A stretch of DNA of 64,000 nt from Atrina japonica (GCA_030159075.1 BROG01000041.1:2058001-2122000); one strand, 5' to 3'; positions 48,836-62,443 are shown, numbered from the stretch's first letter. Numbers and translations: made by a program. The notes: a model not told the origin generated them from the letters alone.

Positions 48836-50387
48836 GTTTGCACTATTATGCATGATTTAAGAGATCAAAAGTTGAAGGACTTTCATGAGAGGCTACCGCA
48901 GGAAGTTCAAATAGGTACAGTACAGATATTAGCGACAGGAATAAGCATGTTCAATGACTTTTTACCATAACAATTCGCTATTCAGTATAATGATGTTTGT
49001 CTTGTGTGTTTATGTCTTTTGGAACCACGTACTCCGGTTCTGTGAATTTCCAGTTTGGTGTGATAGGCAATATCCAAGAATTACTCCCTTTTTAATTGAC
49101 CACATATCTTGTTTTAGTTAAAGAGATATAAAGCTATCAATGACTCTGCCAAGAATGACGTAGACTGTAGCCTTTTTTATATGAAATCTTTGAAATAACG
49201 ATGAGTACCGCTGTATAAAGCGTACCAAAACGTTACACCACCTTTAGAAAGTATGTACATTTTTGTACATGTACATTGACCGTAAAATTGCAAAATTTTG
49301 CCCTTAAAACCTAATATCCGTGTGATATCATTAAGCAGTTTGACAATGTATGAATTGATTGCACGTGGAACAGGATTTGTATACCGTATTGGATTACTAT
49401 TTTGTGTTTGTTTTTGTTTGTTTGTTGTATTCATTCTTCTTGAAGAATCGGTGTCTCTCACAGCATATGATTGCTTCACAAAAAATGTTTTATATTGTAC
49501 ATCATTATACAGGTGATGCAATTAACATCAATATTGCAATACAAATAAAATCATCATCGTTGTAATTACACTTAAAAAATATCTACAATTAATCTAATTC
49601 TAGATAACACTCTAAAACGAATACGTATCAACATATTAATTTACTTCGGGGACTCTATGATTCGTCGTAAAACAAATGCAACCATGATAAAATGAATTGA
49701 AATCGAATATCTATATATACTCATCTTTGATTGATTTTTCCCGTATATTACTATAGTCTGGAGAGATAGAAACCCCGATATAACGTGAAAAAGTATCAAC
49801 AGAAGAAATTTATAATTCAAACAGAGAGAAATGTTCAAAGGATATATTTACATGTACATACCAGTTTATACATTGTAATTATATCGCTAGATTGTAGATA
49901 AACACACATCAATGATGGACTTTTAAAGAAAAACCATCTCATTGTGAACATGTATTTTCTGCGTGAAAGCTATCAGGTAATGGGATTTGACAAGAACAAT
50001 TCGTTGGAAGGATAAACATAATTTTCTACAATAAACATTCGATTCGCGATTTCTTCACGTGACTGTATTAACGTTTAGATCTCAAGTGCATTTATACACA
50101 CGATTTTTGTAGTTTGTATGTTAGTCCATACAGAAACAGGATACGACTTTTTTTATTTAATATAATTTACTATCATTATTGTGGATATCAAACATAAATT
50201 ACTTGTAAAGTACGGTAAGGTAAGATTGAGGTGTATAATTTAGACTACATAAAGGAGTCGGAATACATCATGTTCCTATGATTTCGCCCGTGATCTTATC
50301 GAATTGTCATTTTTATTACCTAGATATGAAGAGTCCTTTGATCAGAAATGGAAACTTTTTTCGTAGTTTTTATATTCATGTATAATT

Positions 50388-50390
<3 letters not shown>

Positions 50391-50445
<55 letters not shown>
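50391..50445. repeat. (CA)n microsatellite
   Basis: About 27 CA units. Confidence 0.97.
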
Positions 50446-50450
<5 letters not shown>

Positions 50451-50610
50451 CAATTGTTCAAAATAAGCAAACTGCTCTGTCAGTATTAGCTTTCGCCTTT
50501 CAAGCAAGAGATTCTGGGTACGATTCTCTATTCTAGATCAAACCAAGAATTCGTTAAAACATACTGACTCTTCCTATGCCGTGCGCTCGCCATAATGATC
50601 TTTAATGCGA

Positions 50611-50714
<104 letters not shown>

Positions 50715-50815
50715 GCAAACTGGCAGTATCATGTTAGGTTCCAATGTGACCCGAACCAGCGCTGACTAGAAGTGAGGGGATCTATAACCACTCGACCCCC
50801 TAACTCCGAGATGTC
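50715..50815 (-). repeat. SINE-like repeat head, related to family S1
   Basis: On the minus strand it has a B box GGTTCGGGTC and an A-box-like TCGAGTGGTTATAG. It shares the CACTTCTAGTC region with the 12.8-kb copy. It directly follows the (AT)n tract at 50611-50708. Confidence 0.5.
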
Positions 50816-50846
50816 ATTTTACAAATATTTTAATTTTCCGAGTGCG

Positions 50847-50906
50847 TAAATGTTATGTTGTAGATTTTATAATTACACCCACCCAGTAAATTCAAAATTT
50901 ACAATA
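50847..50906. repeat. Small palindromic repeat R5, copy 1
   Basis: ATGTTGTAGATTTTATAATT is followed about 20 bases later by the approximate reverse complement AAATTTACAATACAACAT. The same structure occurs at 57631-57685. Confidence 0.5.
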
Positions 50907-52039
50907 CAACATCTCTGTTATAACAAACAAAAAATTTTCTGTGAATTTATCGGAAATTACACTTAATCGCGGGTCTTGTGTCATATGACTCAGATTATCC
51001 AAACGAAGAGGATACGAATTTCTCCAACTTAATCACTGTGGTATGTGTATACTAAAACTATGGTATTATTTTCCAATGGAAAGTATATTGTTTCCTTAAC
51101 CATCAATCAATCATTCTATATACCAAAGTAATTTAAGAAACGCTACTTTTGATTAAATTGGAATGTATAGTACCAGACATGTTCTTGTTCCGAAATAAAA
51201 TCCTTCCGCCATCTAATTGTGCTCTCTGAAGTCAAATGTCTTCGCTGTTTCATATCACTGATATATTAATAAATATCGTTTTATCTGTTATTGGGAATAA
51301 TACTTAACCTACTGAGAATATAAACAATTTTGGCATACCGGTCGTAGCCATGATAAATTCTATTTTGCGGATAAAAAAATCATTGGCTACGTTAAACTCC
51401 TATGCCTAATTCGTCCCACGACAGCAGTTCACAAAAGGTCGCAAAACGGTTATTTGCGAAACGAAAAATACGATACAAAAGTAGACAAAAAATAAGGAAA
51501 AAATCGGTTTCAATGAAATAGAAAAATGGCTATCGACTATCAACAAGTTCAGAAAGACAACGGGAAAATCTGGCCCATAACTTTGTCGATATTTGTTTAT
51601 AATTACAGTTGGCTCATGATAACATCGTGTGCGCTTTCTTTTATGAGTTTATCCAGATTTTTAATGTTTTCGATATGCCACGTGCAAGTTTTGGCTTGAA
51701 TGTCATACATTTCCAGATCTCGTTTACACTATATATATTTGACTAAACTCAATTGCTAAGCTGTACAAACGCTTGCATCTCAGACATGAAGTATTCTGCT
51801 CTGATCAGATATAAGCACTTTATAAGACACGTGCGTTGAAATACACAAGAAAGTTCGACTGACAGGGAGACACGGATGACAAAAAAATTGGGAATTCAAC
51901 CTATCAACTCTGTTGCTCCCATCAGACCTCTGCTCCGGACCGACTGGAGGAATGGGCATCAAGACAGCACCGAGTCTCTTGTCGATTTTTGATAACATAC
52001 ATACTTTGGATTAGCTACGCCACTGGGATTTGGTTTCCA

Positions 52040-52250
52040 GTTAGAACAACAACATAGCCAAGAAGTACAGGTCTACCAACGGCATGGTAAAATGGCACAT
52101 CCGGGTTCTGTCAAAAAGCAAAACAATACGGTCTATTTTCCAAAAATAGGATGTACAGGTAAAACATTTTACCTTTCACGGATTCAATGCATGACTATAC
52201 CTCTAATATTTTTGCGTCGACAAGTAGCCTGACAACCCGGTTATGGTTTA
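52040..52250. repeat. Dispersed repeat R4, inverted copy
   Basis: It carries the reverse complement of the R4 blocks (ACACATCC-like ACATCCGGG, CAATACGGTCTATTTTCC, CACGGATTC). The plus-strand frame starting at 52254 follows it and is not recognisable. Confidence 0.6.
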
Positions 52251-52617
52251 ACTTTGATTCGGTCTGTTTGTATAAAACATATGCCAACTTTCCTTGGTAG
52301 CCCTATGCCAGAAATAATCGTAGGATGTGACCTAATATTCAAATTCATACCAGGAAAGACAGAATGGCCACCATGTTCATTCTTTCAATGTGTATTCAAC
52401 ATGGCACGGAACCACAGTAAAAGCAGATGTAGATCGATCGGATTAAATACCTCATGAGCTTTTTATAAAACAATAACAAAATATCCTTAATTGATCCTTA
52501 ATACGGATAAAAACACAACTTTACATGTATACAAGCAGACAGTTTTTTCCCACACGCAAAATATCCTAGAAAGGAAACACTCGTGGAAAAAAAAGAATCG
52601 ATATTTTATCGCAGCAT

Positions 52618-52845
52618 CTATTGTTTAGATGATAATGTGTATTTTACGAAGAAAATTGATGCTTTATCATCTGGAATGACAATGATATGCGACTGAGATC
52701 CGATGTTTGGAAGATTTGTCAGTTGCCAACGCCCTTTACGCCCAAGAACACTGAATTTTACAACCTTTGTTCCGTTACTATAGAGATGATCAATATTGAA
52801 TATGAAGGCAAATGGAATTGCTCCATGAACTGAAAAAGTACTCAT
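52618..52845 (-). other. Unrecognised protein-like open frame
   Basis: About 69 codons follow a TTTTTCAG acceptor-like site (near 52831) to a TAG stop. It includes HGAIPFAFIFNIDHLYSNG, VVKFSVLGRKGRWQLTNLP and IVIPDDKASIFFVKY. Amino-acid composition is more balanced than in the AT-rich noise frames nearby. It could be the last exon of another minus-strand gene or a fossil of one. I recognise no family, and no other exon of such a gene is evident. Confidence 0.25.
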
Positions 52846-53009
52846 TGTTTATAATGCACAGCCATGTTACTTGAAACACATCCTGGAGTTTTTCGGTGGA
52901 TTTTGTTTTCGGGTACAAGCTCTGTATATCTTACTTATCCAAATATATAAGATTTACTGTGTGGTTTTAGTTTTAGAGGAGATATTTCTAAATGTACGCA
53001 TCCCATTTT

Positions 53010-53760
53010 TAGCTCGCCAGGACGAAAGTCCGGAGAGCTAATGCCATACCCCCGGCTTCGCCGTTGTCGTCGTCGACGTCCGTAGACAAAACTTTAACAT
53101 GGCCTATAACTTTTTAACCGTAATGGACAGGGCTGTGATATTTCACATATATATTTCTTATGACGAGAGCTTCCATTTAGTACCTTGACTTTTTACCTAG
53201 TGACCTTGACCTTGGACTTTAACCTATTTTTCATAAACTTAAACCTTGGCTATAGCTTTTAAACCAAGAGGGATAGTGCTTTGGTATTTTCTTTTTTTTT
53301 TTTTTTTTTTTAATTTTATTTTTTTTTTAATTTTTATTTTTTGGATTTTTTTTAATTTTTTTTATTTTTTTTTTTTTTTTTTTTCATATATATTTCTTAT
53401 GACCAGAGCTTTCAATTGGTACCTTGACTTTTGACCTAGTGACCTCAACCTTGTACTATGAAACCTAATTTTCAAAAACTTTAACCTAGCTATATCTTTT
53501 AAACCATGATGGATATAGCGTTGATATTTCACATATACATGTATATTTCTTATGACCAGAGCCTTCATTTGGTACCTTGACTTTTGACCAAATAAACTAA
53601 TTTTACTTGGACTTTTCAAAATTTTTAACCTGAGCTGAAGGAATCAAAATTTTAAAAGTCCTTTGACCTTACACCCTGACAGCTGTGGGTCAAATATCTA
53701 TTTTGAACATTTACACCCATTTCAGCGAGCTTTGTTGTCTTCTGACAACTCTTATCTAAT
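53010..53760 (+). repeat. Dispersed repeat with internal tandem units (ACCTTGACTTTTGACC type)
   Basis: It starts CTCGCCAGGACGAAAGTCCG and a CCCCCGGCTTCGCCG patch, then repeats three times an approximately 150 to 250-base unit with TTTCACATATA, TTTCTTATGACCAGAGC, GGTACCTTGACTTTTGACC and AAACC. It is interrupted by a T-rich tract at 53289-53384. It resembles repeats that I know to be common in molluscan genomes; family name not assigned. Confidence 0.6.
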
Positions 53761-53925
53761 AGTGTTTTACGCCACATTCAACAATTGTTTAGTTATATGA
53801 TGGCGACCAGGGTGTAATGGTGGATGAGAGAACCGGATTGCAACGTACCTGGAAAGAGACTGTCGGACTTCCATAGGTAAACTGGCAAATGTTCGCACGA
53901 AAATCAGCTTAGGTTCCTGTGTAAC
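53757..53925 (-). repeat. SINE-like repeat, family S1, partial body
   Basis: It shares the CATTCAACAATTGTT end, the TATATGATGGCG block and the AAACTGGCAAA block with 54541-54685, and the CATTCAACAA end with 12.7 kb. It runs into the (CT)n tract at 53929. Confidence 0.55.
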
Positions 53926-53928
53926 ATT

Positions 53929-54007
<79 letters not shown>
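53929..54007. repeat. (CT)n microsatellite
   Basis: About 39 CT units following a SINE-like fragment. Confidence 0.97.
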
Positions 54008-54011
<4 letters not shown>

Positions 54012-54540
54012 TAAAGTTTTATGTATCATTTCGGTAAACATGTGCAAACAGATAATTACATATTTGCCTTGCCAAATACAAGGCACCGTTTAAAGTAAAC
54101 CAAAATAAAATTATGTTTATATTAAAACAATTACATTGGATTTGTTTCAAGACCATTTCTCCTCCAGGACACTTTTTTTCATAATTATCACTCGCGAGGT
54201 TGTTTAACTTTCTGTAAAATACTAGAACGTGTATATCAAAGAGTAAACAATCCTCCAATACCCAAAAGTAAAGTGCATGTAATAATGATTTTATACTATA
54301 TGCTATCGAAACAAATGTCAGTACATTTCTTGTAATTATAAACAGAAACTATTTTTCCGTGTATTACAACAGTCAAACATTTTGTCACTGTTTCGTAATT
54401 TCCTACTGTCCTATGATATTTGTGTAATATGTCACAGGACACTACGACATATGGCGTTGTTATTGTTGTCATTGTTGTTGTCAAAATAACAATACTTTAT
54501 GACTTCTAAAAGTCCATGAAGTCATTTGGATTTTTTATTT

Positions 54541-54685
54541 GATTTTTGTTTTACGTCACACTCAACAATTGTTCAATTATATGGTGGCGGTCAGTTTTTA
54601 ATGGTGGAAGGAAGAACCCAGTAACTATGTACACGAGGAGAGACCATCGGCCTTCCGCAAGTATACTGGCAAACTTTCTCACAAA
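54541..54685 (-). repeat. SINE-like repeat, family S1, partial body
   Basis: It is a second body copy 800 bases from the one at 53757, in the same orientation. It directly abuts the GTGATATCAC array. Confidence 0.55.
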
Positions 54686-55710
54686 GTGATATCATTTTTT
54701 TCGTATAAGTGATATCACTCTTTCGAATAGGTGATATCACTCTTTCAAATAGTGATATCACCTATTCGAATAAATGATACCACACTTTACAACACGAATA
54801 ATTGATATCACTCATTCGAATATTCAAATTTGGAAACAGTAAAAACCTTATGCCCCCCGTTTCTTCCATAAATGTACATGTATATCTGCAGTGAATATAT
54901 TAGGCCTATATCCATGGAAGAACAAAGCGCAAAAGACTATTAAGGTATCGTGATATAAGCGCAGCGGTGCAGAATCGGAATCATCTCCCGTGTCTGTTGT
55001 AGGATTTGGGCGGAGTTCAGCATTCAAAGCAGACAGAGCGGCCGAAACCATACCGCCGAATCCTGCCATTTTCAACTAGGGTCCGATCTACATTTATGGA
55101 AGAAATGGGGGTATAAGGTTCTAACTGTTTCCAAATTTAAATATGTGATATCATTTATTCGAATGAGTGATATCACTTATTCGAATGAGTGATATCACTT
55201 ATTCGTTTTGTAAAGTGATGTCACCTATTCGAATAGAAAATTATAATGTGATATCTCCTATTTCAAAGAGTGATATCACCTGTTCGAAAAAGTGATATCA
55301 CTTTTATTAATAGGTGATATCACTTATTCGTATAAGTGATATCACTCTTTCGTATTAGTGATACCACTCTTTCAAATAGGAAATATCACTTAATCGGTAT
55401 TCCAATTGGTGATATCATTTATTGAATACGTGATATCACCTATTCGAAAGAGTGATATCACTAACTGGTACTATTAAAAAGTAAAACACCGCCCCACAGA
55501 TATCACTCATTCGAATAGTTGATATCACTCATTCGTATAAGTGATATCACTTTAGAATTTATAAAAGTGATATCACCTATTCACATAAGTGATATCACCT
55601 ATTCGAATGAGTGACATCACTTTTTCGAATAAGTGATATCACCTATTCGAAAGACTGATATCACTAACTGGTATTAAAAAGTAAAACGGTGCCCCATAGA
55701 CAAGCGCTAG
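54686..55710. repeat. Self-complementary GTGATATCAC / TATTCGAATA array
   Basis: About 25 copies of GTGATATCAC, a perfect 10-bp palindrome, alternate with TATTCGAATA-like palindromes to make a 20-base unit. A left block (54686-54820) and a longer right block (55145-55680) flank a unique 300-base centre. Next to the centre the blocks are inverted copies of each other (CAAATTTGGAAACAGT ... CTTCCATAAATGTAC on the left, GTACATTTATGGAAG-like ... CTGTTTCCAAATTT on the right). A higher-order unit ending AAGTAAAACACCGCCCCA recurs at 55437-55500 and 55639-55697. Confidence 0.85.
54910..55069 (-). other. Exon-like open frame inside the palindromic array
   Basis: The centre of the array has a GC-richer open frame starting MAGFGGMVSAALSALNAELR, then PNPTTDTGDDSDSAPLRLYH, running on into the inverted arm. 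It lacks an obvious splice donor. It may be a captured gene piece carried by a fold-back element, or simply the element's unique centre. No family recognised. Confidence 0.3.
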
Positions 55711-55795
55711 TGTAGCCCATGTTAAATCTACGAATAGGACAGAAGGGGTATGACGGCGACCGACTTAGAAACACTGGATTTATCTAGCAATCCAA

Positions 55796-55845
55796 ACACA
55801 CACACACACTACTACTACTACTACCACACACACACACACTATTAC
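55796..55845. repeat. Compound (CA)n-(CTA)n-(CA)n microsatellite
   Basis: Two short CA runs flank five CTA units. Confidence 0.93.
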
Positions 55846-58800
55846 AAAAACGGTAATTTTATTCTGAGATATTGGGACGGTGGGAATTGATTCCCTTGGA
55901 AGTCGTGGTTTTATTTCACATAACAATGGACTACATCGTTCTCAAACAGAACACTACAGGGGAGTGCAGCTGGATCACAGAGGTAGCAATCCATGTAGAA
56001 GGAATATATTACAATGTATGTTCTTGATAAACTAGAGTCGGTGATTTTTTTTGAAAATATGTCAGATTAAAAGAAAAGCTTGTGTTATTTATGATTCAAA
56101 ATACAATTACAATTTTATCTAGTCTCGCGTTATGAGAATGAGCTACTTTTACATTAAAGTATAGTAATGGCTTTAATTATGTTCTACTTGATTATAGATT
56201 GTAATCAAGGCCATTGTTCTATAGATACACTAGAAACTTGAAGCAGCCTCTATTTCAAATTAAAAGAGTTGTTCAGTCAGATTACAAAATAAAAGTTCTG
56301 TAGAATTCTATTTTTAAGGAGGCCTCTTGATTTAATTCTAGTTCAACGACAAATCATAATGGAAGAGTGAAACATTTAATAAAATGTCTCCAGTTTTTAA
56401 GACCTGTTCTTGGCTTTATTTACTTTGGGTTTGCCATATCCTGTCTTTTTCGTTTTAATTCTTTACATAAATCTGAAATATAAACATTTCAAAAGGTCTG
56501 TATGGTACGTTACTATAAGATTGCTACAAGCGTATATACTTTATAAGGTGTCATAAAGTAGAGGTATTGTGTTTATTTCTTATTGTAGTGATCAAATCTA
56601 CATAAAACCGTCCTCCATTTATCCATCTGAAGAGAAATGTCACAGAAAATAGGCATTATTAAGATTTAACAGTTCGTCCGTATCTAGATAAATTTATTGT
56701 TGTACAGGTTCATTACTTATTTGAACATACACACACGCTAATTTCTACTTCTAGAAGCTAATGTTTGTAGGATCGGATGGTGTGTCTGTATCTCTATGGC
56801 TGGTTTAATATAAATGTTTATTATTTCTTAATTTCGTCTATTTTATCTTAATTTTACTCATAGATATTTAGGGATAACGAGAGATATTACATATAGCTAA
56901 TTCCCTGTGGTTCATTAGTTGTATAAATGGGGTGATATTTTTTTATATTTTCGTTCAGGTTACTGTATTCCTGTATTCGCTGAAAATGATTAGCAAAGTC
57001 ATAACAACTGTCAGTCAGTTGTTGTTGTTTATATTACTGATACGATGTGTTGATATATAACCAAGGTGGGGTCGACTTGTTCCTCAACATGAGGAAGGGA
57101 TCACGTGTAAGCCATACAATACAGAAATATATACACCTGGGATTATTTCATATATTTACATATAGCATATCATATTGCCATCATCATCATCACGTTCCTT
57201 AACCCACCGTGACATGTACGGTAACTTTGTGGCACATCCACTACTGCAGCTCAGTGACATTGTGATTATATTGTTCTAGCATAGATCTAATATACCTGAC
57301 AACGAACATTGTAATAATATCTTCTGTAAACTAGCAAATTGTCGGATTACCATGAAACCGAAATCATATCTAAACTCTTTTAATGTGATCAAATATTTGT
57401 ACATGATATTATCCAATGATATCACTTTCCTAAAACCATTCAAAATAGATTTGGAAATAATAAAGTACGTGTACTATACTATAAGTATCGTATTATAAAA
57501 ATGTTTTGCGATATATTTCACACGTACATGTACATACATTCTGTTTTGTTAAAGTATATAGGCAATGGTGCCACTGTGGGCACATAATATTTTGAGAATC
57601 CAACATTGTGTGGATAGTATCAGGTTGAGGGTGTTATGTTGTAGATTTTAAATTTACAGGTTTGAAGTAAATGTATATACAAAATTTACAACATAACAAA
57701 TGGGTTGGCATTTGGGATCCTTGTATTTTGTCCTGATTGTATCATCTAAATCACTTTGAAATCTAGAATAAAATGCAGTCATATTCTGGAAATTCTGGAT
57801 GTTTTTTGTTTTGGTTTTTTGGGTTTTTTTTTTTACAAATGGCAGATGCATGGTTAAGATTTGATAGACATCTGCCTTGGGACCTTTAGGGAAGAATTCC
57901 TGTTAGAAGTCTAGGTTCAGAGCCTAATTTCATAACTACATGTAACTGTTTTGTGTTTCTTGGGTCAGCTTAGACATAACCTGCAATTTTACATATAATA
58001 CCAACATTTTCGATTTTGTTCTAGCAATTTCCTATAATACAAACACAATGAGTAATTTAAGTGCATGTGCACCCAACCACACATGTCCCTGATACAAAGA
58101 GGACAGAATCGGGTATCAATCAAACGTTAAACAACAAATATATTTACTAAGCAACAGAATAATACCTTGCATAGATAAAGAGGCTAAATATTTCAATAGT
58201 ATATCTTATTTCAAAGAAGACGATATTACCTACTTTGATAATATATACTATATCAATGGAAATACTGTGTCGGTAATGCATCTTCTCTACATGTATGACA
58301 CTTTTATAATTACATGTATCATGTTTTCACTATTTGGTAACCCCCACCCCCTTGGTAAATCAAAACGTGATGACATGATGTAATTGTAAACTTATTTGTC
58401 TGTTCTGTATTATGATACTATATGTATGCAAATATTATACAAATATTTTTTTTTCAAAAGTCTTTTTCTTTATTGCATTGTATGTACTTGCAGTAAGCTG
58501 ATGTAATTTCTTATTTAACTGAACCAATATATTTAAGTCAATTTCACTGGCCACTTACCCCAGAATCATGTATGAAATCATTTATAAAATATACTTTAAG
58601 CGATGTAATCTCTGAGACTCATCCGAATTCTCCGTCTATAAACTGTTCATGTAGGTTGTACCTTACAACACTAACACAGATAGATATTAATTTACAGTAC
58701 GGTATTTCAAATCAAAATTGACTGTTCAATTCCCCTTTAGAATGAAAACTAGGGTACAGTAATGTTTTTTTTTACATTCTATAAATGTAAATGCACTTGT

Positions 58801-58980
58801 ATGGGTAGATTATACACAAAACATAAAGGAACAAAATAGCCACAACAATTAACATGACTTAGCGGTGTGCACAGTCGAAACACTTCAATTGAAGGATAAA
58901 GATATTTGACTCAATTTGAAATTTAAGTCCATGGAATCATTCATCTCCATACTGGTAATTTCAATAATCAGATTTAAGTA
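55846..58980. other. Upstream intronic region, nothing recognised
   Basis: AT-rich sequence with the small palindromic repeat at 57631-57685 and no supported exon. If the 59.7-kb first exon is real this lies inside its intron. Confidence 0.6.
57631..57685. repeat. Small palindromic repeat R5, copy 2
   Basis: GTTATGTTGTAGATTTTAAA and the inverted AAATTTACAACATAAC flank about 20 bases. It is related to copy 1 at 50847. Confidence 0.5.
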
Positions 58981-59032
58981 GATTAGGTGCAAAATCTAGA
59001 TGTATGACCGATGGTTTTAGTAAATACTATCA

Positions 59033-59036
<4 letters not shown>

Positions 59037-59125
<89 letters not shown>
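59037..59125. repeat. (AT)n microsatellite
   Basis: About 44 AT units, 580 bases past the donor of the 59.7-kb first exon. Confidence 0.97.
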
Positions 59126-59708
59126 TAGAGTAAACAATAAGTGTTACTGACGTTATAGATATAATACAGGTACTCGAGTGAGTGAGCAAGATTTAACGGG
59201 TGAATGACATGGTGACACAGAAAATACACGCATGTATGTACTATAACAACAATCTACTTAAAGTCAAGATCGTGTTTAAAAAAACACATCTACAATCGGT
59301 CCATGACGATCTATATCACATATCAATAATTATACTCCGTGATCATGTATATTCATATATATTTATTACAATGGTTGGTACTCAGATAAAATCTCTCTAA
59401 AGGTACCCCGATGTTCTTCCAATCGTCGGCGTGTTTGTTTACGTTTGTCTACAACATGCAACGTGTAAAAACCGTCTTTGACATATTTCACATGTGCGAA
59501 AACTTCTTTCTATACCACACACAAAATGACAATATTGTAGCGCGAGAAATACCTGAACCACTCTTGTAACTATAGTCATTATGTAGTTACCCTAGAATAT
59601 GTGTCGTTGTTGACCTCGATCAATTTATTGATAAAAATGACGATATAGCCACAACACCTGGAAAAAACGTGAGATCTCAATTGGTCAATCTCAAAACAGT
59701 AACATTAC

Positions 59709-59777
59709 CTGATTTTCGGATGGCATATCCTGTATTTCGTCCACATAAGTATCCGGGTTATTCTCTTTTGCCCCCAT
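59709..59777 (-). CDS. Alternative first exon 5, most distal (N-tail MGAKENN...)
   Basis: Twenty-three codons run from ATG to a CAG|GTAATG donor in phase 0. The peptide MGAKENNPDTYVDEIQDMPS ending ENQ is acidic and hydrophilic. The frame is closed upstream by a TAG 10 codons before the ATG. Its phase fits exon D directly but not exon B, so it would skip B. It lies about 36 kb upstream of exon D, making this the longest intron proposed. Confidence 0.52.
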
Positions 59778-61869
59778 ACCTTTCTTGAAAATCCTCTTGA
59801 ATTTTAGGTCTTGTACAAGAAACTAATTCCCATATTCGTAACTGATCCAGTGTTACGGAATCGATTTCGCTTGTGTAGTAAATGAAAAAAAAATGTCCTG
59901 TAGACACTAAAAATCACAGCAAATTAAATCCACCTTTCTCTAATACATGAAGAACATAATATAAAATCCTTGTTATAATTATCTCATATTGATATTTTTG
60001 AAATGGTGACTGTAATTGATTAATTCCACAAGTTCGTGTGTATAGTAGAGTAAATGAAGGTTAATCTCGCGATACACGGCGTTGTGAGACTTGGCTATGC
60101 CACAATACCTTGACGATTAGACAGGGGGCGTAACTTCTGCTATTGACTGAGTATTTAAACTGATTTTATAAACATCTGTTACATTCTTCGGTAATCAAAG
60201 TAACGGTCATTTGCTGTACTTGTCGCTAAGATCAATGAACAAAAATACTTGTAAAATATATGTCCTGTTGATGTAATTTTATATCGATTCCCCAACAATG
60301 TGGTTTGGCAGACAAACCGGCTAGAGGCTGTTCAAAATGATTTTCTTTTGGAAAACCGGAGTAGTTGCGAAACAATAAAAAGCGGCAAATAAGCGGTTAG
60401 ATAGGCAAAATGGCACAGTCGACTACTCCGTATGGATGTTTATAGAGACCAGGTGTTACGGTAATTGATTAAGTATATACACTACCGCATACCTTCGTTT
60501 TAAAGTAACACTCGAAGCTATTGCGTGTAATTTGTGAAGTCAAGATGAGCCTAATTAAAAGTATGTAATATTCTTTGTACAGACACTGAGACGAAAACAA
60601 AGTACAGGTGCCGAGATTATGATAGGCAAACATATACACAGCATATTATGACTTCGGTGGATATTCCCGTAACACATATGAACATAGCAATTACGATTTC
60701 GCTCACGTGCCAAGCAGTACTAAGAAGATTGTAATTCTCTTGTTAGTTCGTCAAAAAAGCTCTTGGCGTTATCATCTTTTATTATGTAACTTACATAGCA
60801 CACACATATCATTTTGTAATTACCTATAGATTAGATAATATAGAATGTAATGGAAGCACGGGGATCTGTTTTGTTTCCCCTTTTTTATTTGGTTTATCGG
60901 AGTCCCGCCAAGAAATTTCCTCTTACATGGATATGTCACGAGCTACTTTTTCTTTACCTGGTTTCTCTCACGAATTTTGTGATTAAATTGCATATTTTGT
61001 TCAACTTGATAATTTTGTATATACATGAATATAAATTTTTATGTCGGATGTGCCATTAGGCAAAAGGAAATGTACATTGTGAGGTGAGGTAAATTTTGAC
61101 CAGCGCCATAAACTAATGACATTCCCATGTTTATTTATTTACTTATTTATTTATATATTGGTTCTGATAATATGTTATCATATAAAGAACAATAATAGTT
61201 TTGTTTCTGTACAATGCGATGTATATGTAGTTCATAAAAACTCGCGAAGAATGATCCACAATGTTGAAAAAATTAGGATTTTAATTATAACCATGTCTTT
61301 CAAATGATTTTTATCTTTATATAAAATTGATGAATGGTCGATCGGGTTAGGTATTCATCTTACGTAGCTGTCCATTGTTAGCAAAAACATATGGCATATA
61401 GATGTGTTTTATTTGATAAGGTCTTTGATGCATTGAAAATATAAAGATGACCCCATTGATAACAGAATGATAATGCAGATAAGAAACAAAATCACTATAA
61501 GTTGTACAAATCTTAAAACCAAGAATGGTCTTGTTTGATAACTGGCATCCAAAATCTTCACCTATCTGTTTCAAAATACAATCTTAACAATATAATTATT
61601 CATCGCCATTAAAATTTTGGTTTATTCAATGGAACCTCGCTTAAAGACCACCTCGCTTAGGAGACCACCTTGCAATTAAGACCATACATATCCAGTCCTA
61701 TTACAAGTATAGGGTGTAACACATAACATTTCTTTCATTCTTCGGTTGTGTGTGTGTGTGTGAGTGTGTATGTGCACGTTTTTTAATGTTATTTTAATCG
61801 TTTTGTCCTGATGAAAGGACAAGTCGTCCCGAAAATTTGACTTTTATTTTTTTCGTTAGTCATTTTAGT

Positions 61870-61873
<4 letters not shown>

Positions 61874-61960
<87 letters not shown>
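61874..61960. repeat. (AT)n microsatellite
   Basis: About 43 AT units. Confidence 0.97.
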
Positions 61961-61963
<3 letters not shown>

Positions 61964-62405
61964 GATTTAAAGGATATCGTCCACTGGGAAGCCAGTACAC
62001 ACTGGGGGTCACCATAAAGCCCCAAGCACTTTATCAATCATTAGATTTAAAATTATTGGAAGCTTTTATCTAACAAAATCCAACACTTTTCTTCGAAATG
62101 ATTCCTCGTCACCCAAACATGTTGCAGCTAAACGCCCGTGACTTTGAAAACAAGTGACTAGGAAAAACGATCAGGGATACATCTTTTTATTTCATTATTT
62201 ACGTCTCACGTGGTTTCTTCCGCTTTATCTGTTTTGTGATGTAATTTGGCTGTTAATGTATTTTTAAATAGCGAAATGATTTTTAATTCCCATGGTAAGG
62301 TGATGTTTGGATCACTCGCGTATCTTTCTAAACAAACTTTATGTAATTAAAACACGCACGAGGCGTAAATCGTACGTTGATAATATCGTAAATGCTGAAG
62401 CTCAC

Positions 62406-62443
62406 CCTGGCAAGACCAGATATCCACTTAAAAAAGCAGACAT
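62406..62443 (-). CDS. Weak candidate first exon (MSAFLSGYLVLPG)
   Basis: Twelve codons plus two bases run from ATG to a GG|GTGAGC donor. The exit phase fits exon B at 42.3 kb, giving MSAFLSGYLVLP-G-SDRAS. The frame stays open upstream. The peptide is hydrophobic, unlike the other tails, so I rate it low and below the MDL exon. Confidence 0.22.

Noticed and set aside
49177..49521. 114-codon minus-strand frame
   Set aside because: Low-complexity AT-derived composition, no splice context and no family resemblance.
51780..51998. 72-codon minus-strand frame with MPIPPVGPEQRSDG
   Set aside because: Part of it reads like protein, but no consistent splice site or family could be found.
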